Shown in pieces: positions 11,679 through 21,483 of a stretch of DNA of 64,000 nucleotides. Positions within the stretch are counted from its first letter, which is position 1, and each line of letters opens with the position of its first letter. The stretch lies in NCBI GenBank assembly GCA_025506515.1, contig CM046452.1, positions 73,376,615 through 73,440,614 of the forward strand, read 5' to 3'. The stretch is from Flaveria trinervia (lineage: Eukaryota; Streptophyta; Magnoliopsida; Asterales; Asteraceae). A program made the position numbers and the translations under genes. The notes under the pieces are model-generated. The model did not search any database, was not told the DNA's origin, and saw only the letters and a list, made by a program, of their open reading frames with translations.

Positions 11679-11686
11679 TATAAATA
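11679..11686 (+). promoter_or_regulatory. TATA box upstream of the split ORF at 11742
   Basis: TATAAATA lies 56 bp upstream of an ATG, followed by a C/A-rich leader (ccaccacccttatcatcat) that resembles a plant 5' UTR. This suggests that the small ORF below was the start of a real transcription unit, probably within a transposable element. Confidence 0.4.
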
Positions 11687-11741
11687 CCACCACCCTTATC
11701 ATCATAAATCACCACATTTCAAATACTACAACACTTCCAAA

Positions 11742-11846
11742 ATGGCACACCGTCCCGGTAAAGAACCAATTCATGAACTCCGATTGATAAGTTCAATTCT
11801 AGAAAGGTTGAGGCGGCCTAAGAAGCAACATGAATCATCTTCGACA
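11742..11846 (+). pseudogene. 5' part of an unknown ORF, split by a solo LTR
   Basis: Starts MAHRPGKEPIHELRLISS and is rich in basic residues. After 35 codons it is interrupted at 11847 by a complete solo LTR. Its continuation at 14042, after removing the LTR and one copy of the target duplication, adds only nine codons in frame before a TAG at 14069-14071. Other frames beyond that remain coding-like to about 14200 (a stretch including SIDFYNNGDAPYC). It was therefore probably already decayed, or has an intron. The product is not recognised. Confidence 0.4.
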
Positions 11847-12469
11847 TGTAACACCCGGATATTTATTGTTTTGAAGCCGGTGAAGAAAGAAAAGAAAATA
11901 AAGTTCAAAGTCGAGGGACCAAACTCGCCAACGAAGAAAAGTTGGGAAATATGGTGATATTAGTAGGGAGAGGGCAGCCCACTCCCCCCACACACCCCAC
12001 ATTTCAGATTTCATAGAGAGAAGAAGAGAAAAAGGAGAAAAAGTTGGTTCGAGTTAGTTCGGGTCGCCAAAATCATCGTGTAGCAAGTCAAATCGAAGCT
12101 CTTGTCGTTGTGCTCGTTTGTGTGAGTTCTAGAACCCCACTTTTACTTGTTTTCAAACGATTTTGGGGCTGGAAAACATCTAAAATCGGTTTTTGAGTAT
12201 GTGTATGTTGACCCGTTTGTGTATGTGTATGTGTATGTATGATGCGTTTGTGGCTTGATTGTGAGCTTGTGTGTGCTTGAATGGTGTCGTGGTATGCATC
12301 CCTAAGGTTTAGGATGGTCAATTTGGGCTTAAAATGGGTTTAGAAGAGTTTGGAGGCCGAAAACCCTCGGCTGCAGTCGGGATGAACTGCATTCTGCATC
12401 AGTTAGGGCTAGGAGACCGACTGGAGGCCAAATGGAGGCCATACGGCCGATTAGGGTGCGATTGGGGTC

Positions 12470-12700
12470 CATTCGCACGATTGAATGTCCATTCGCATGA
12501 TTGAAGGGCCAGTCGTATGGGGGTCATGCGACTGAAGGTCCAGTCGCATAAGTGCTCATCCGCATTAATCCTATTCGCATGAGGTCCATCCGCATTGTTC
12601 ATTCGCACGACTGGATATTCATTCCCATAGGTGTTCATCCGTATTAGTTCATTCGCATGATGTTCAGTCGCATGGAGGCCATGCGACTGAAGGGTGTCCA
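12470..12700. repeat. degenerate short repeats within the solo LTR
   Basis: Motifs such as cattcgcatga, cagtcgcat and catccgcatt recur about fifteen times in 230 bp, in both orientations (for example atgcgactgaagg is the complement type). They are spaced irregularly at 12-25 bp. Confidence 0.7.
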
Positions 12701-13100
12701 TACGCCCGAGTAGGGCTGTCACACCCGAGGAAAGTGTAGTTTGACTTCTGACTTTCGGGGAAAAGTGCAGATGTAAGTTTTGACGTAAAGGTTCCTGTAG
12801 AGCATGTAAGATGACGATTGGGACCTTAGAGAGCATGTTGGGCATGACGATGATGATGTTGCGTGTTTAGGCTTGTTACGTATGTATGATGTTGCCCTGT
12901 ATGATGATGATGATGAATGTGTATGATATGTTCCTTAATATGATGTATGTTATCTTTCTCGTGGCCTTATGTGTCATGTTAATGAATGAATGAAGTATTA
13001 TGTAACGTAAAGTGAAAGATAATGAAGGGGGAACATAAAGTAAGAATGCATGCATTATTGAATGATGAACGAACGAAGGAAAGGCTTGCAAGCACATATA

Positions 13101-13445
13101 TGAGGTGAGAAACTCGATGGTTGCAAAAGACTCGGATAGCGTGCCATCGATGAGAATGGCAATGAGGTGAGCAACCCTGTTGTTGCAACAGACTCGGATG
13201 GTATGCAATCCTTGAGATTTCTATGAGGTGAGCACCCCTATGGTTGCAACAGACTCGGACATGGCGTTATTGTGAAGTTGCCATGAGGTGAGCAACCCTA
13301 TGGTTGCAAGAGACTCGGAAAGCATGCCATCGTTGAAATGGGCAATTTGGGGTGAGCAACTATATGGTTGCAACAGACTCGGATCGCGCGAAGTCGTTGG
13401 GATTGTTAATGAGGCGAGCGACCCTGTTGTCGCAACAGACTCGAA
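13101..13445. repeat. six tandem copies of a ~61-bp unit within the solo LTR
   Basis: Each unit contains gaggtgagcaaccctatgg and gttgcaacagactcgga, followed by a more variable 20-25 bp. Copies begin near 13102, 13164, 13224, 13284, 13346 and 13410 and are clearly diverged from one another. Confidence 0.85.
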
Positions 13446-14041
13446 GGAACGAAAGTATAAATGAACGAAAGATTTTGTATGAAAGAACGAAGTATTAATG
13501 AACGTAAATGAATTATCGGAATAATGTACAGAACAGGATCTTGGTCATTCGACCTCAGTAATCGTGGCTGAGTGCCACGAAGAGGGTAAAGTATGACCGG
13601 ATCTAGGTAGAGAAGTGAATGATAATGTAACACGTTGAATGAGCAAAGTTAATGAACGGAATGATGAGGATAATACTGATATTATCTGTATGTACGTATG
13701 ATGTATGATCGTGAACGAATGTAAAGTAAAGTATGTTTTATTTATAAAACTAGAACTCACTCAGCAACGCTGATTTTGATGTGTTTCCAGTTGGCAGGTA
13801 ATGATTGCTGAGGATGGCACGGGCGACTACTCAGCTCTTTTGGGATGGCATTCTTTTGATTAATGTTTTTGCAAAGCTATTTTGTAATGAATGTTGTATT
13901 AATTTGCAAAAGCATTTACATGTAAATGAAAGATTGTTTTAGTTTTCCGCTGCGATTTTATGAAATACAAATGTAATTATACGTTTTATGTGCGATGAGA
14001 ACCCAGCTGTAAGCGTCCCGGGAATGGGGCCTTACACGACA

Positions 14042-14400
14042 GAAAAGAACCCGGTGCATATACCATTTTAGTTGCAGATGAAGAAGAATCTAAAAATTAG
14101 TCAAAAGATTCTATTGACTTCTACAACAACGGGGATGCGCCATATTGTGTTTCAGTTCTATTTGGGGTGCTTTATTAGGGTACGAACGTGACGGTCGTCT
14201 TTCTCCATTGGTAAAAATATTATATCTTTTTCAATTAAATAAAATAGTTTTATATAATATTTATTAGGTGATAATAATTTATACCACAACATATAGAAGG
14301 TTGGGTACAATGGATGATGCGAATAAGACGTGAAAAGCTTGCGATATTTGGACCATGAGGGTTGAATTGGATAATTTTACCACCTCAGTTTCGAGATGAA
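14042..14400 (+). other. continuation of the split ORF region; no intact gene
   Basis: After the solo LTR, coding-like pieces on the + strand appear at 14075-14200 and 14290-14400 (such as the frame reading WVQWMMRIRREKLAIFGP), interrupted by stops and by an AT-rich piece at 14205-14270 with a possible intron donor gtaaaaat near 14211. This may be an old multi-exon gene of a transposon. Confidence 0.3.
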
Positions 14401-14820
14401 TTATGTGTGTGGACCATGCGAATTTAAAATAAACCTTAGGTTTAACTTATAACCACTTACAATGCTTGTAGCGAGTGTACAGTCTCTTAAATACTCAAAC
14501 CTTATTATAATTTTAGATGCACTAATAGCATAATCAGTGCCAGAAACAACATCACCTTTAACCGGCAAACCCCATAAAATTTGAACATCTTGAAGGGTTG
14601 TTGTGGTTTCTCTAACCGGCAAATGAAATGTGTGTATCTCTAGCCTCAATTTCTCCACTAAAGCTAAGATAAGAGCACGATCAAGTTTTTGATAACCACA
14701 CTCGATCACACCCACAAAACCAGCCAACCTTATATATCTCATAATATTTTCAAGGATAGGCACTTCATCAATGTACCCAAAAAGATTTATCACCTCGTAT
14801 AGCACGTAAAATTCTTTCAT
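14401..14820 (-). pseudogene. plant mobile domain (PMD) fragment
   Basis: The 139-residue frame contains RLAGFVGVIECGYQKLDRAL, HTFHLPVRETTTTLQDVQIL and WGLPVKGDVVSG. These are the signature blocks of the plant mobile domain (aminotransferase-like domain) found in MAIN/MAIL proteins and in many transposons. Complete domains are longer, so this is an N-terminal part. The upstream boundary near 14820 has an in-frame Met, but similarity may begin earlier. It lies downstream of, and in the same direction as, MULE transposase remnants; PMD genes carried by MULEs are known, so the two may be one element. The host-gene alternative cannot be excluded. Confidence 0.65.
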
Positions 14821-15090
14821 CGCTTTCTGGATCTCGAAAATAATAATCCACCTATGTTAACCACTTAAAAATAACAAATCGTTATTTAGTGGACCTCGTG
14901 CAATTCTCAAGCTCATTTTGATTTTTGAAAATAATAAGAAATTATATCAAAAATAGTAAGAAATAAGATTGAGAAGGCTTTGAACAAATTGTTCGGTGGT
15001 TCACAGGGTGAAAGGTTGATGAATAAATAGTGATAGAATGAGCAGGTGTATGAATAAATAGTGTTATGGTCGCAATCAAAAAAGTCAAAA

Positions 15091-15308
15091 CCCGCCCATG
15101 ATAGGGGCGTGGTTTGATTTATATTGTGTGGTTGAGATTAAGTGGAGTGATTTGTAGGTGGGTCGGATGGTTGAAAATAAAGGGAGGAGAACCCGCCCTT
15201 CACAAGGGCGTGGTCTCCTTGTGTTGTCACATCACAAAGCTGTGGTGGTGTCAGTGGTGTCACATGGTCACTGTTCGAGGTCTAGAACCCGCCCCTGCCA
15301 GGGGCGGG
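15091..15308. repeat. three GC-rich hairpins with the same ACCCGCCC...GGGCG frame
   Basis: At 15091-15109, 15191-15210 and 15287-15308 the sequence reads acccgccc, a 4-7 base loop, then (a)ggggcg or aagggcg. Each is a self-complementary hairpin with the same stem. They are about 100 bp apart in otherwise AT-rich DNA between the PMD fragment and the transposase. Confidence 0.6.
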
Positions 15309-15967
15309 TACCCCCAAGGTCAACATCACCCGAAGTTTTCCCCCCTTGTCAACATCACCTCCAAAAAATCCCTTTTTTTAAAAAAATTCATAATATCTTA
15401 CAAGTACTCTCATATACCCTCAACTATCATTACTATTCACTACCCTCATATTTTTCTTTATTTAAAACAAAGTTAAATTTCATCTTTAAATACACAAATA
15501 AAACTAAATTTCATTAATTAAAAAAATACATTGAGTTAAAAAAACATGAAAACATTAAAATAAAACAATGAACCTAATAATTATGGTTACTTCCAACATC
15601 GGTCTGGTCATATGATCATGTGGATCCATAAATGTCTTTAAATCCTGGTCACACTGATCCTACAGAACGTTCTCCCATTGTTCCTCCAACAATATTAAGC
15701 TTATTCATGTTGTTTCCTTCTAGACTTCTCCATCGAATACATAAGGTCTTCCTTGTTTGATATGTACGTTGACAAAGCGTCGACCTAAAGCCTTTGCTTG
15801 ATGACTCACATGACTTTTTTACTTGATGATTAGAACACGTAGGTTAGGTGTTGCATCTTCATTGAGGTTAGGAACATTGCTAGTGTGAGTATCATTGTTT
15901 GCAGAAGTGTAGTTTTTGAAATCCTATGACTTTATTTTCTTGGAGGAATTACTTGTTTCTTAGCCCA

Positions 15968-17823
15968 TCAATGGTTATTATTGTCATTTGTTATGTACTT
16001 TAACAACACACTATGCCTCAACGTGGCTAAAAGCTTCTTGTAAATCTTTTTATAAACACCATATGCGAGGGGTAATACGGTGTTACAGTTGGCTGCGATG
16101 TTAGTATGCTTTCTGAACTGTTCGACTATTTTCTCGAACGTACAATTAATAATAGCTTTTATTGGCATAATCTTGACACTTCGCAACATATTATTGAAGC
16201 TTTCTGAAATGTTCATCGTCAGGTTACCCCACAGACAATGATTTTTATCATGTAGAATTGTCCATTTACTCTCTTTGGTAGCTATTAAATATTCCCACGC
16301 TTCTGGATTGATGTTTGTCATTTGACTTACACAGTAGTTATACTTCCTTTGTTGGGTGGTGCTTCCGATAGACCAACATAGCCTTTTTAAGCTAGAAACC
16401 TTGAACTTTTGCATGAGGTTACTTTGAACATGTCGGAGACAAAATCGATGCACAACATTATTTTTCCACTATTCAAGAGTATTCGTTGCACGAATAATTC
16501 CTTTGTGCCTATCGGAAATAACACATAACTTTTTCCCGAACCAATAGAATTATGGTGAACTGCAATGTGTGACCAGAATTGTTGGAAAAACCAACTCCAA
16601 CTTTCTACCGTCTCTTCGTCTATAATTGCATAAGCTATCAGCATTACGTAGTTGTTTGCAATTTTTGCAACTGCAATTAACATTTTACCACGGTAAGAAC
16701 CTTTTAAGAAAGTATCGTTAACAGATATCACAGGCTGACAATAGCTGAATGCTTTAATTATTGGACCGAATGCCCAAAACACATATTTAAATGTGTAATA
16801 AGCAAATGTACCGGTCGGATGATGTAACCATTCAATGATAACAAGGTTCTTCTCTTGTAATGTGTTGATTTACGTAGCTAATTCCTCAAAATTACTGTCC
16901 CAGCTACCATAAATATTCTCAATAGCAGCTTTTCTAGCTCGCCAGACTTTATTATATGAAACATCAACATTCAACGTGTCTTTCAAATACGCTTGAATTT
17001 GCAATATCCTGACTAATAAAATGGATGATACGGGTAACAATATCTCTGCATTTGAAACTTCTATTGTTGTTACCAACAACAATACCAAAGCAGTTATGGG
17101 CATTCACCCATCTTGAAATTCTCCACATGTGATGATCATGGTTTTTGGAAGCATAAACATATCATGAACATGGAGGACCACTATGAAGATTATGTTTTAA
17201 TTAGGGCTAGTGTTGTAGCAATTTGCTCTCCATCTTGTACGTTTACTTTCAACTACTACAACCTCTCTGTTACGTGTAATATTCCATAACCGCATTGCAT
17301 GCATCACTTCATCTTTCAATTTAGAATACATTCCAACACGAATTTCTTTTAGCTCTTCATTCCATATATCCATATGGTCTTCATCGTCAAAATCAGCAGC
17401 TTTATAATCCCTTAACTCCTGAGGATCTTCAGAATAGTTCACCTCCCCGTAAGATCCTGGATTAACACCAGAATTATAGTTGTTTGAAACTCCATAATTG
17501 TTGTTGTCATCATCACTATATTCTTCTTGTGATGGAATGAGTTTAGTATCTTCACTATTGTTTGAACGACCATCATCCGACTTATCAAAACCTCCATTAT
17601 CATCATCGACTTGATGATGAGAATTGGTTGACGGACCGGCTTGATAATCATGTGATCTTACATTGCCTTGATGATAAGAATTGTTTGACAGATCGGGTGC
17701 TTGAGATACAGAGAAACCACGTATGAGATCCATAAAATTGGATTGTTGTACAAACATTTTTGGCTCAATGATAACATAAACATTTGCTCGAAAATTTTCA
17801 ACATTTTCTCCCAAATAATACAA
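15968..17823 (-). pseudogene. Mutator-like (MULE) transposase, broken into several frames
   Basis: The transposase would excise and insert a MULE. The N-terminal part (17197-17823) is acidic and Ser/Asn-rich and ends in the MuDR-type region (MRLWNITRNREVVVVESKRT). Next, 16870-17103 contains DVSYNKVWRARKAAIENIYG. The MULE catalytic domain (16387-16782) has VISVNDTFLKGSYRGKMLIA and ESWSWFFQQFW. The C-terminal piece (15968-16453) starts with the conserved HRFCLRHVQSNLMQKFK. Frame changes separate the pieces near 17190, 16860 and 16520. The first catalytic position, usually VDGT in this family, reads VNDT here, so the first Asp may be lost. No terminal inverted repeats were found by eye. Confidence 0.8.
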
Positions 17824-18965
17824 AACATCTAGACTTGAGTCATTGAAAATTTCAGAACTTTAAGAGAAACCAGCATATGAGTAATATAATTTTAATTTCA
17901 AATTATAATACTCTTTTTGAACCTAAAAATAATTATAAATCAAATCTATAAACTCTTCGTATGAAACTCTATTATAAAGAATAATAGTTGAACTTCTAGT
18001 AGAAACATCACATATGATATTTCTATTTCGAATGAAATATCACCACCCCAATATATTTGTAGAAAATAAGGTCGAGACATGATAATGATTAGGTTTTTTT
18101 AGAGTGTGAATTGAATTTAGTATGCATATTTGAATGAATTCGGTTGAGTTATAAGTAGAATCGGTCTTGCAGTGTTGAGCGGTGATAGGTTTGCAGTGGT
18201 TCCTACAGAAATCGCCATTGGTCTCCTCCTTTGGCGACTACGGTTGGGTGGCAAGCCTTTAACCTCTCTCGACCATAGAGTCTTGCTTGGTTTCTAGGGC
18301 TCAAATTAAGGAAGGCTCTAAGGTTCCCTGTTGTGACCAGTAATCATGGTGGCATGTGTTAGGTATGTGGTCGTTGAGCCACACTCGATTGCATGTTCTA
18401 CACGCCTTTCCGATCGTGGTTCGGTTGATGATTGATGGTCGTCAGCCATTGTGATGGTGGCAGACGCCTTGGAGACCGCCTACGTTTGGCCTCCCGTTTG
18501 TGGTTGAGGTAGAGCGTAGGCGGCGGTCAAATGTTAATGTTTTGTCTCCCGTTCACGTTTGAGGTGGGATTTCGGTTGTTGGCGGGGGTTCCAGTGGTGG
18601 TGCCACCATCTTCGTTACCTTTATGACGCTCTTTCCCTTCGATTCTGTTTAAGTGTTTTCATAATTGGCATGATTGTTGCATTAGCTATTCTTTGTTGAT
18701 TGTTAATGTCGATCTTGGGTTCTGTTTAATGCTAAGCATATGCATACCCGACTATGGTGTGATTTTGGTGGTTCGGGTATGCTAGAAGACACATTGTCGA
18801 TGATGAGGTCATGTATTCCTTCAAGACTATTCGTTTTAGTTGCTTTGTGACTATGATGATACACTGAGATTGATGTCGGTTGTCCTGGTGTGGCTGCTAT
18901 TCTTGGTTTCCAGCCCCAACTTGCTATTGGTTCTGAGCCAACTTTTATAAAAAGTCGGTTTATTT
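17824..18965. other. spacer; GC-rich body ending in a Helitron-like 3' end
   Basis: 17824-18120 is AT-rich without a gene. From about 18150 to 18960 base composition is clearly richer in G and C. A 93-codon ORF on the - strand there shows no similarity I recognise. Because the segment ends at a Helitron-like terminus, it may be captured host sequence. Confidence 0.35.
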
Positions 18966-19000
18966 GACGCGCAACACGCGTCACGGATAAAAATCACTAG
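18966..19000 (+). mobile_element. Helitron-like 3' terminus
   Basis: A perfect 6-bp stem, GACGCG-caaca-CGCGTC (18966-18982), is followed 14 bases later by CTAG and a T (18997-19001). A short GC-rich hairpin just before CTRR, with insertion before T, is the structural mark of Helitron 3' ends. The 5' TC end was not located. Confidence 0.5.
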
Positions 19001-20061
19001 TTAGCTTAATAATGAAATTAACGACAAAAACGAGTTATAAGTAGCGATATGAATCAAGTTAGTTTGAAGGAAATCGAAGGATCATAATAATAATAATCCA
19101 CAATAAGAATTCGTAGATACAATCTATGTGTTTGTCTATTTGTTAGATCTTGTTATTGTTATTATTATTTTGAACAACTAATTACATTACTGACGAATCA
19201 CTAACCCATTTGATCATATGCAGCACTTGAATACAGAATCTTAGAGCACCATGCTAACACATTCTAGAAGAAAAGCTCGTAAATCAATCCGTCCCCATTA
19301 GTATTGAACCTGACACCATACTCAAAAGGAAACACACTTTAGATGCAAAAACCTCTTAAGTAAACCTGAAAATTATTTTTGTTACATATGAGAATTAAAC
19401 TCGAAATCTACCTTTATTTTAATGAAGTCTTAATGTACATCGTCGCAAACACTTAGGTCGAAGAATATTAGTTGTGGATTCTTTTATATCTTTAATTTGT
19501 TATTTCAACTAATAAAAAATACGTTCATAAACAAAATTAAACGTCACGTCAACGGGCAACATTATGTTGTGACCACATTAAGTCGAACTATATTCTGGTG
19601 AATATTTAATTGATCGAATACTGATGCCAGAATGTAAAAGATCTTTGTTCAACTTTTATTGAATATACTAATAAAATATTAATTAAAGAAATATAACATT
19701 TATTCTTATATTAAACTTTTATATATATCTTAATCTAAATCAAAGGAAGATAAACGAAGAAAATGATTAGGAGCACACGCCGCCAGTAGAAAATATTGAT
19801 TATTTGGATAACTAAAAGAACTGACTAGTTATTCCACCAATTATAAATATATATTTATCATAATTTAAAAAGATTTAGCGCGTTGATTCATGTTTATGTT
19901 GTTAGAGGTGAATTGTAATATTTGATTATTATTTAATACAAATGGATCATTTTTATAAATATTTTTTTGGAATTTGGATAAAAACTATTAAAATATTTGT
20001 TTATGTTGGAATGGTTTACATCTTATTATAGGTTTTTACGTAGGAGGTGAACCCATGTACT
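19001..20061. other. AT-rich intergenic spacer
   Basis: No gene, repeat array or recognisable element was seen; ORFs here are short and random. Confidence 0.6.
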
Positions 20062-20239
20062 AAGGGGCTGTTTGATAATTTTTGAATGATTAATTGTTGA
20101 ATCATTAAAAAACTGACGCGGGAAGATGTTTTGAGTGCGCAGAGTGTTTGTTTTTTGAAAGACGTTTCATTAAAAAAATGTTTGCAGGAGGTCTGCATGG
20201 AGAAGATGTGAACCTATGTCTTCTGAGATCTTCTAACCT

Positions 20240-20344
20240 CTTCTCACCTCCCCCACCTCCCCCACCTCCCCCATCGGCCGCCCCACCACCCCCACCGGTC
20301 GGACCACCGCCGCCCCACCACCCCCACCGGTCGGACCATTGCCG
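20240..20344. repeat. C-rich tandem repeats within the transposon
   Basis: Three copies of a cctcccccac-type decamer are followed by two direct copies of a ~30-bp unit, ccgccccaccacccccaccg followed by gtcggacca. Translated on the - strand this gives the Gly-rich tail fused to the captured RPT2 fragment. Confidence 0.8.
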
Positions 20345-20560
20345 CCCCACACTCATCGGAGTTCCTCGTAGATCATCAACCTTCGATCTATCCTCTTCAC
20401 TCTTCTCCTTCGATCGAGCACTTGCTTCTGGGCCCTTTTGCTTACGCTGTTTCCGGCCGACTCGAGCTGGTTCGAACTTCTTCTCCTTTTTGTCGTCGTC
20501 GTTCTTCCGGTCACCGGAGTTGTTTTGCCGGTTCAAACCGCTAGGGGTTCCTTGACCCAT
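20345..20560 (-). pseudogene. RPT2-like: captured, internally deleted fragment of 26S proteasome ATPase RPT2
   Basis: RPT2 (regulatory particle AAA-ATPase subunit 2, also called Rpn/S4) helps unfold substrates at the proteasome base. The frame starts at 20560 with MGQGTPSGLNRQ and continues through DKKEKKFEPARVGRKQRKQK and GPEASAR, the N-terminal tail of plant RPT2. It then jumps directly to EEDRSKVDDLRGTPMSVG, which in the family follows a ~40-residue coiled-coil stretch absent here. After MSVG the frame runs into Gly-rich transposon sequence and out to 20105. The AAA domain is missing. The conserved ORF with a new tail could be expressed as a chimeric peptide. The N-myristoylation signal of RPT2 (MGQG) is retained. 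Confidence 0.8.
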
Positions 20561-20773
20561 GATGGATTTATCGTATTTTAGATGAAAATCGAAATGGGAA
20601 AAATAGGTTTAATCTAATTACAAAATATTTTTTACCATTTTGCAAATGTTAAAAACAAACAGTTCTTTTCTTGCAAACTGCAGACGTTTGATCCACCTCT
20701 TCTGCTGCAGATGTCTACAGATGTGGTCCGCAGACTACAGACGTTTTCCTGCAGAAAAAACAAACAGCACCTT

Positions 20774-21292
20774 AGTTTGCTCGGTATACATAGCAAAAAG
20801 AGACGCCCTCTAACATTATTGAATATTTAAGGGTTGAGTTATAAAAATATTTATTTATGTTATTGAGATATCTTATTGTTTCTATCTCTTCATGTATATG
20901 TATGTATGTATATATAGAAAAATATAGAGATGATAAATTAAATTGGATGTTTTAATAATATATGCATATGTAAAGATTAATGGTCTTCGTTTGATATCCT
21001 AATGATAGATGTGTATTCCTCTCGATCATGAAATGATGAAGGCTTGAATTTCAAAGTGTATAACTTTAATAACGTATAGAGTAGTTAATAGGATGGTAGA
21101 AAAAAATCCAAACCATAAGAACTTGGGAGGGAAATGGATACTTCATATCACTCTTTTTACTTCTTTTTATATATGTATTTATCTGATTCTTCTGATTCTT
21201 CTTTTTCTTTGTCCTGAATCATTATCGTATCTCATATTCTTCGTATGTTCTGTTCTGTTAATGAATCTAAACGTATATCACACTCTCTCTTC
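20774..21292. other. AT-rich intergenic spacer
   Basis: No gene or element recognised apart from short T-rich ORFs and a tatgtatgtata stretch near 20900. Confidence 0.55.
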
Positions 21293-21300
21293 CCTCTGAC

Positions 21301-21475
21301 CATGGTTTTGAAAACCGGACCGGACCGACCGTTCCGACCGGTTGGACCGGGAACCGGACTCCGATCCGGCCCGATTCAGTGTTTAAAACCGTTTTAATGT
21401 TGAACCAGTGGTCGGATCGGTCGGACCGGGAACCGGTGGTCGGACCGGTTGAACCGGTTATTTTTAAAAACATTG
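21301..21475. mobile_element. hAT-type MITE (175 bp)
   Basis: Ends are CATGGTTTTGAAAACCGG (left) and, read inverted from the right, CAATGTTTTTAAAAATAACC: similar inverted repeats of the hAT CA(A/T)(T/G)G type. The flanks are CCTCTGAC (21293-21300) and CCTCTAAC (21476-21483), an 8-bp duplication with one mismatch. The interior is made of repeated ggaccgg/aaccggt motifs. Confidence 0.75.
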
Positions 21476-21483
21476 CCTCTAAC

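Larger units (their letters stand above)
11847..14036 (+). repeat. solo LTR of a gypsy-type element (2190 bp)
   Basis: It begins TGTAACACCCGGATATTT and ends GGGGCCTTACA, giving TG...CA borders. It is flanked on both sides by the same five bases, CGACA (11842-11846 and 14037-14041). No primer-binding site, polypurine tract or coding domain is present. This is the product expected when the two LTRs of an element recombine and delete the interior. Inside are a degenerate region of ATTCGCATGA-type motifs (12470-12700) and an array of ~61-bp repeats (13101-13445). Confidence 0.9.
20062..20773. mobile_element. non-autonomous TIR transposon carrying a gene fragment (Pack-type)
   Basis: The ends are AAGGGGCTGTTTG (from 20062) and CAAACAGCACCTT (to 20773), inverted repeats with one mismatch. 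They are flanked by TA-type bases (acta at left, agtt at right), so superfamily assignment (hAT-, Harbinger- or mariner-like) is uncertain. The subterminal sequence is rich in ctgcagac/gcagacgt motifs. A related terminus recurs near 46440-46586. Inside is an RPT2 fragment on the - strand and a C-rich repeat block. Confidence 0.75.

Noticed and set aside
13101..13445. Possible CRISPR-like array
   Set aside because: Repeats are diverged, contiguous 61-bp minisatellite units inside a plant LTR with no spacers of constant size and no cas genes; CRISPR is not expected in this genome.
18703..18984. 93-codon ORF on the - strand
   Set aside because: No similarity recognised; it lies in a GC-rich block where long random ORFs are expected, and it overlaps the Helitron-like hairpin.
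20148..20555. 135-codon Pro-rich ORF on the + strand
   Set aside because: Antisense of the captured RPT2 fragment and the C-rich repeats; all recognisable similarity is on the - strand.
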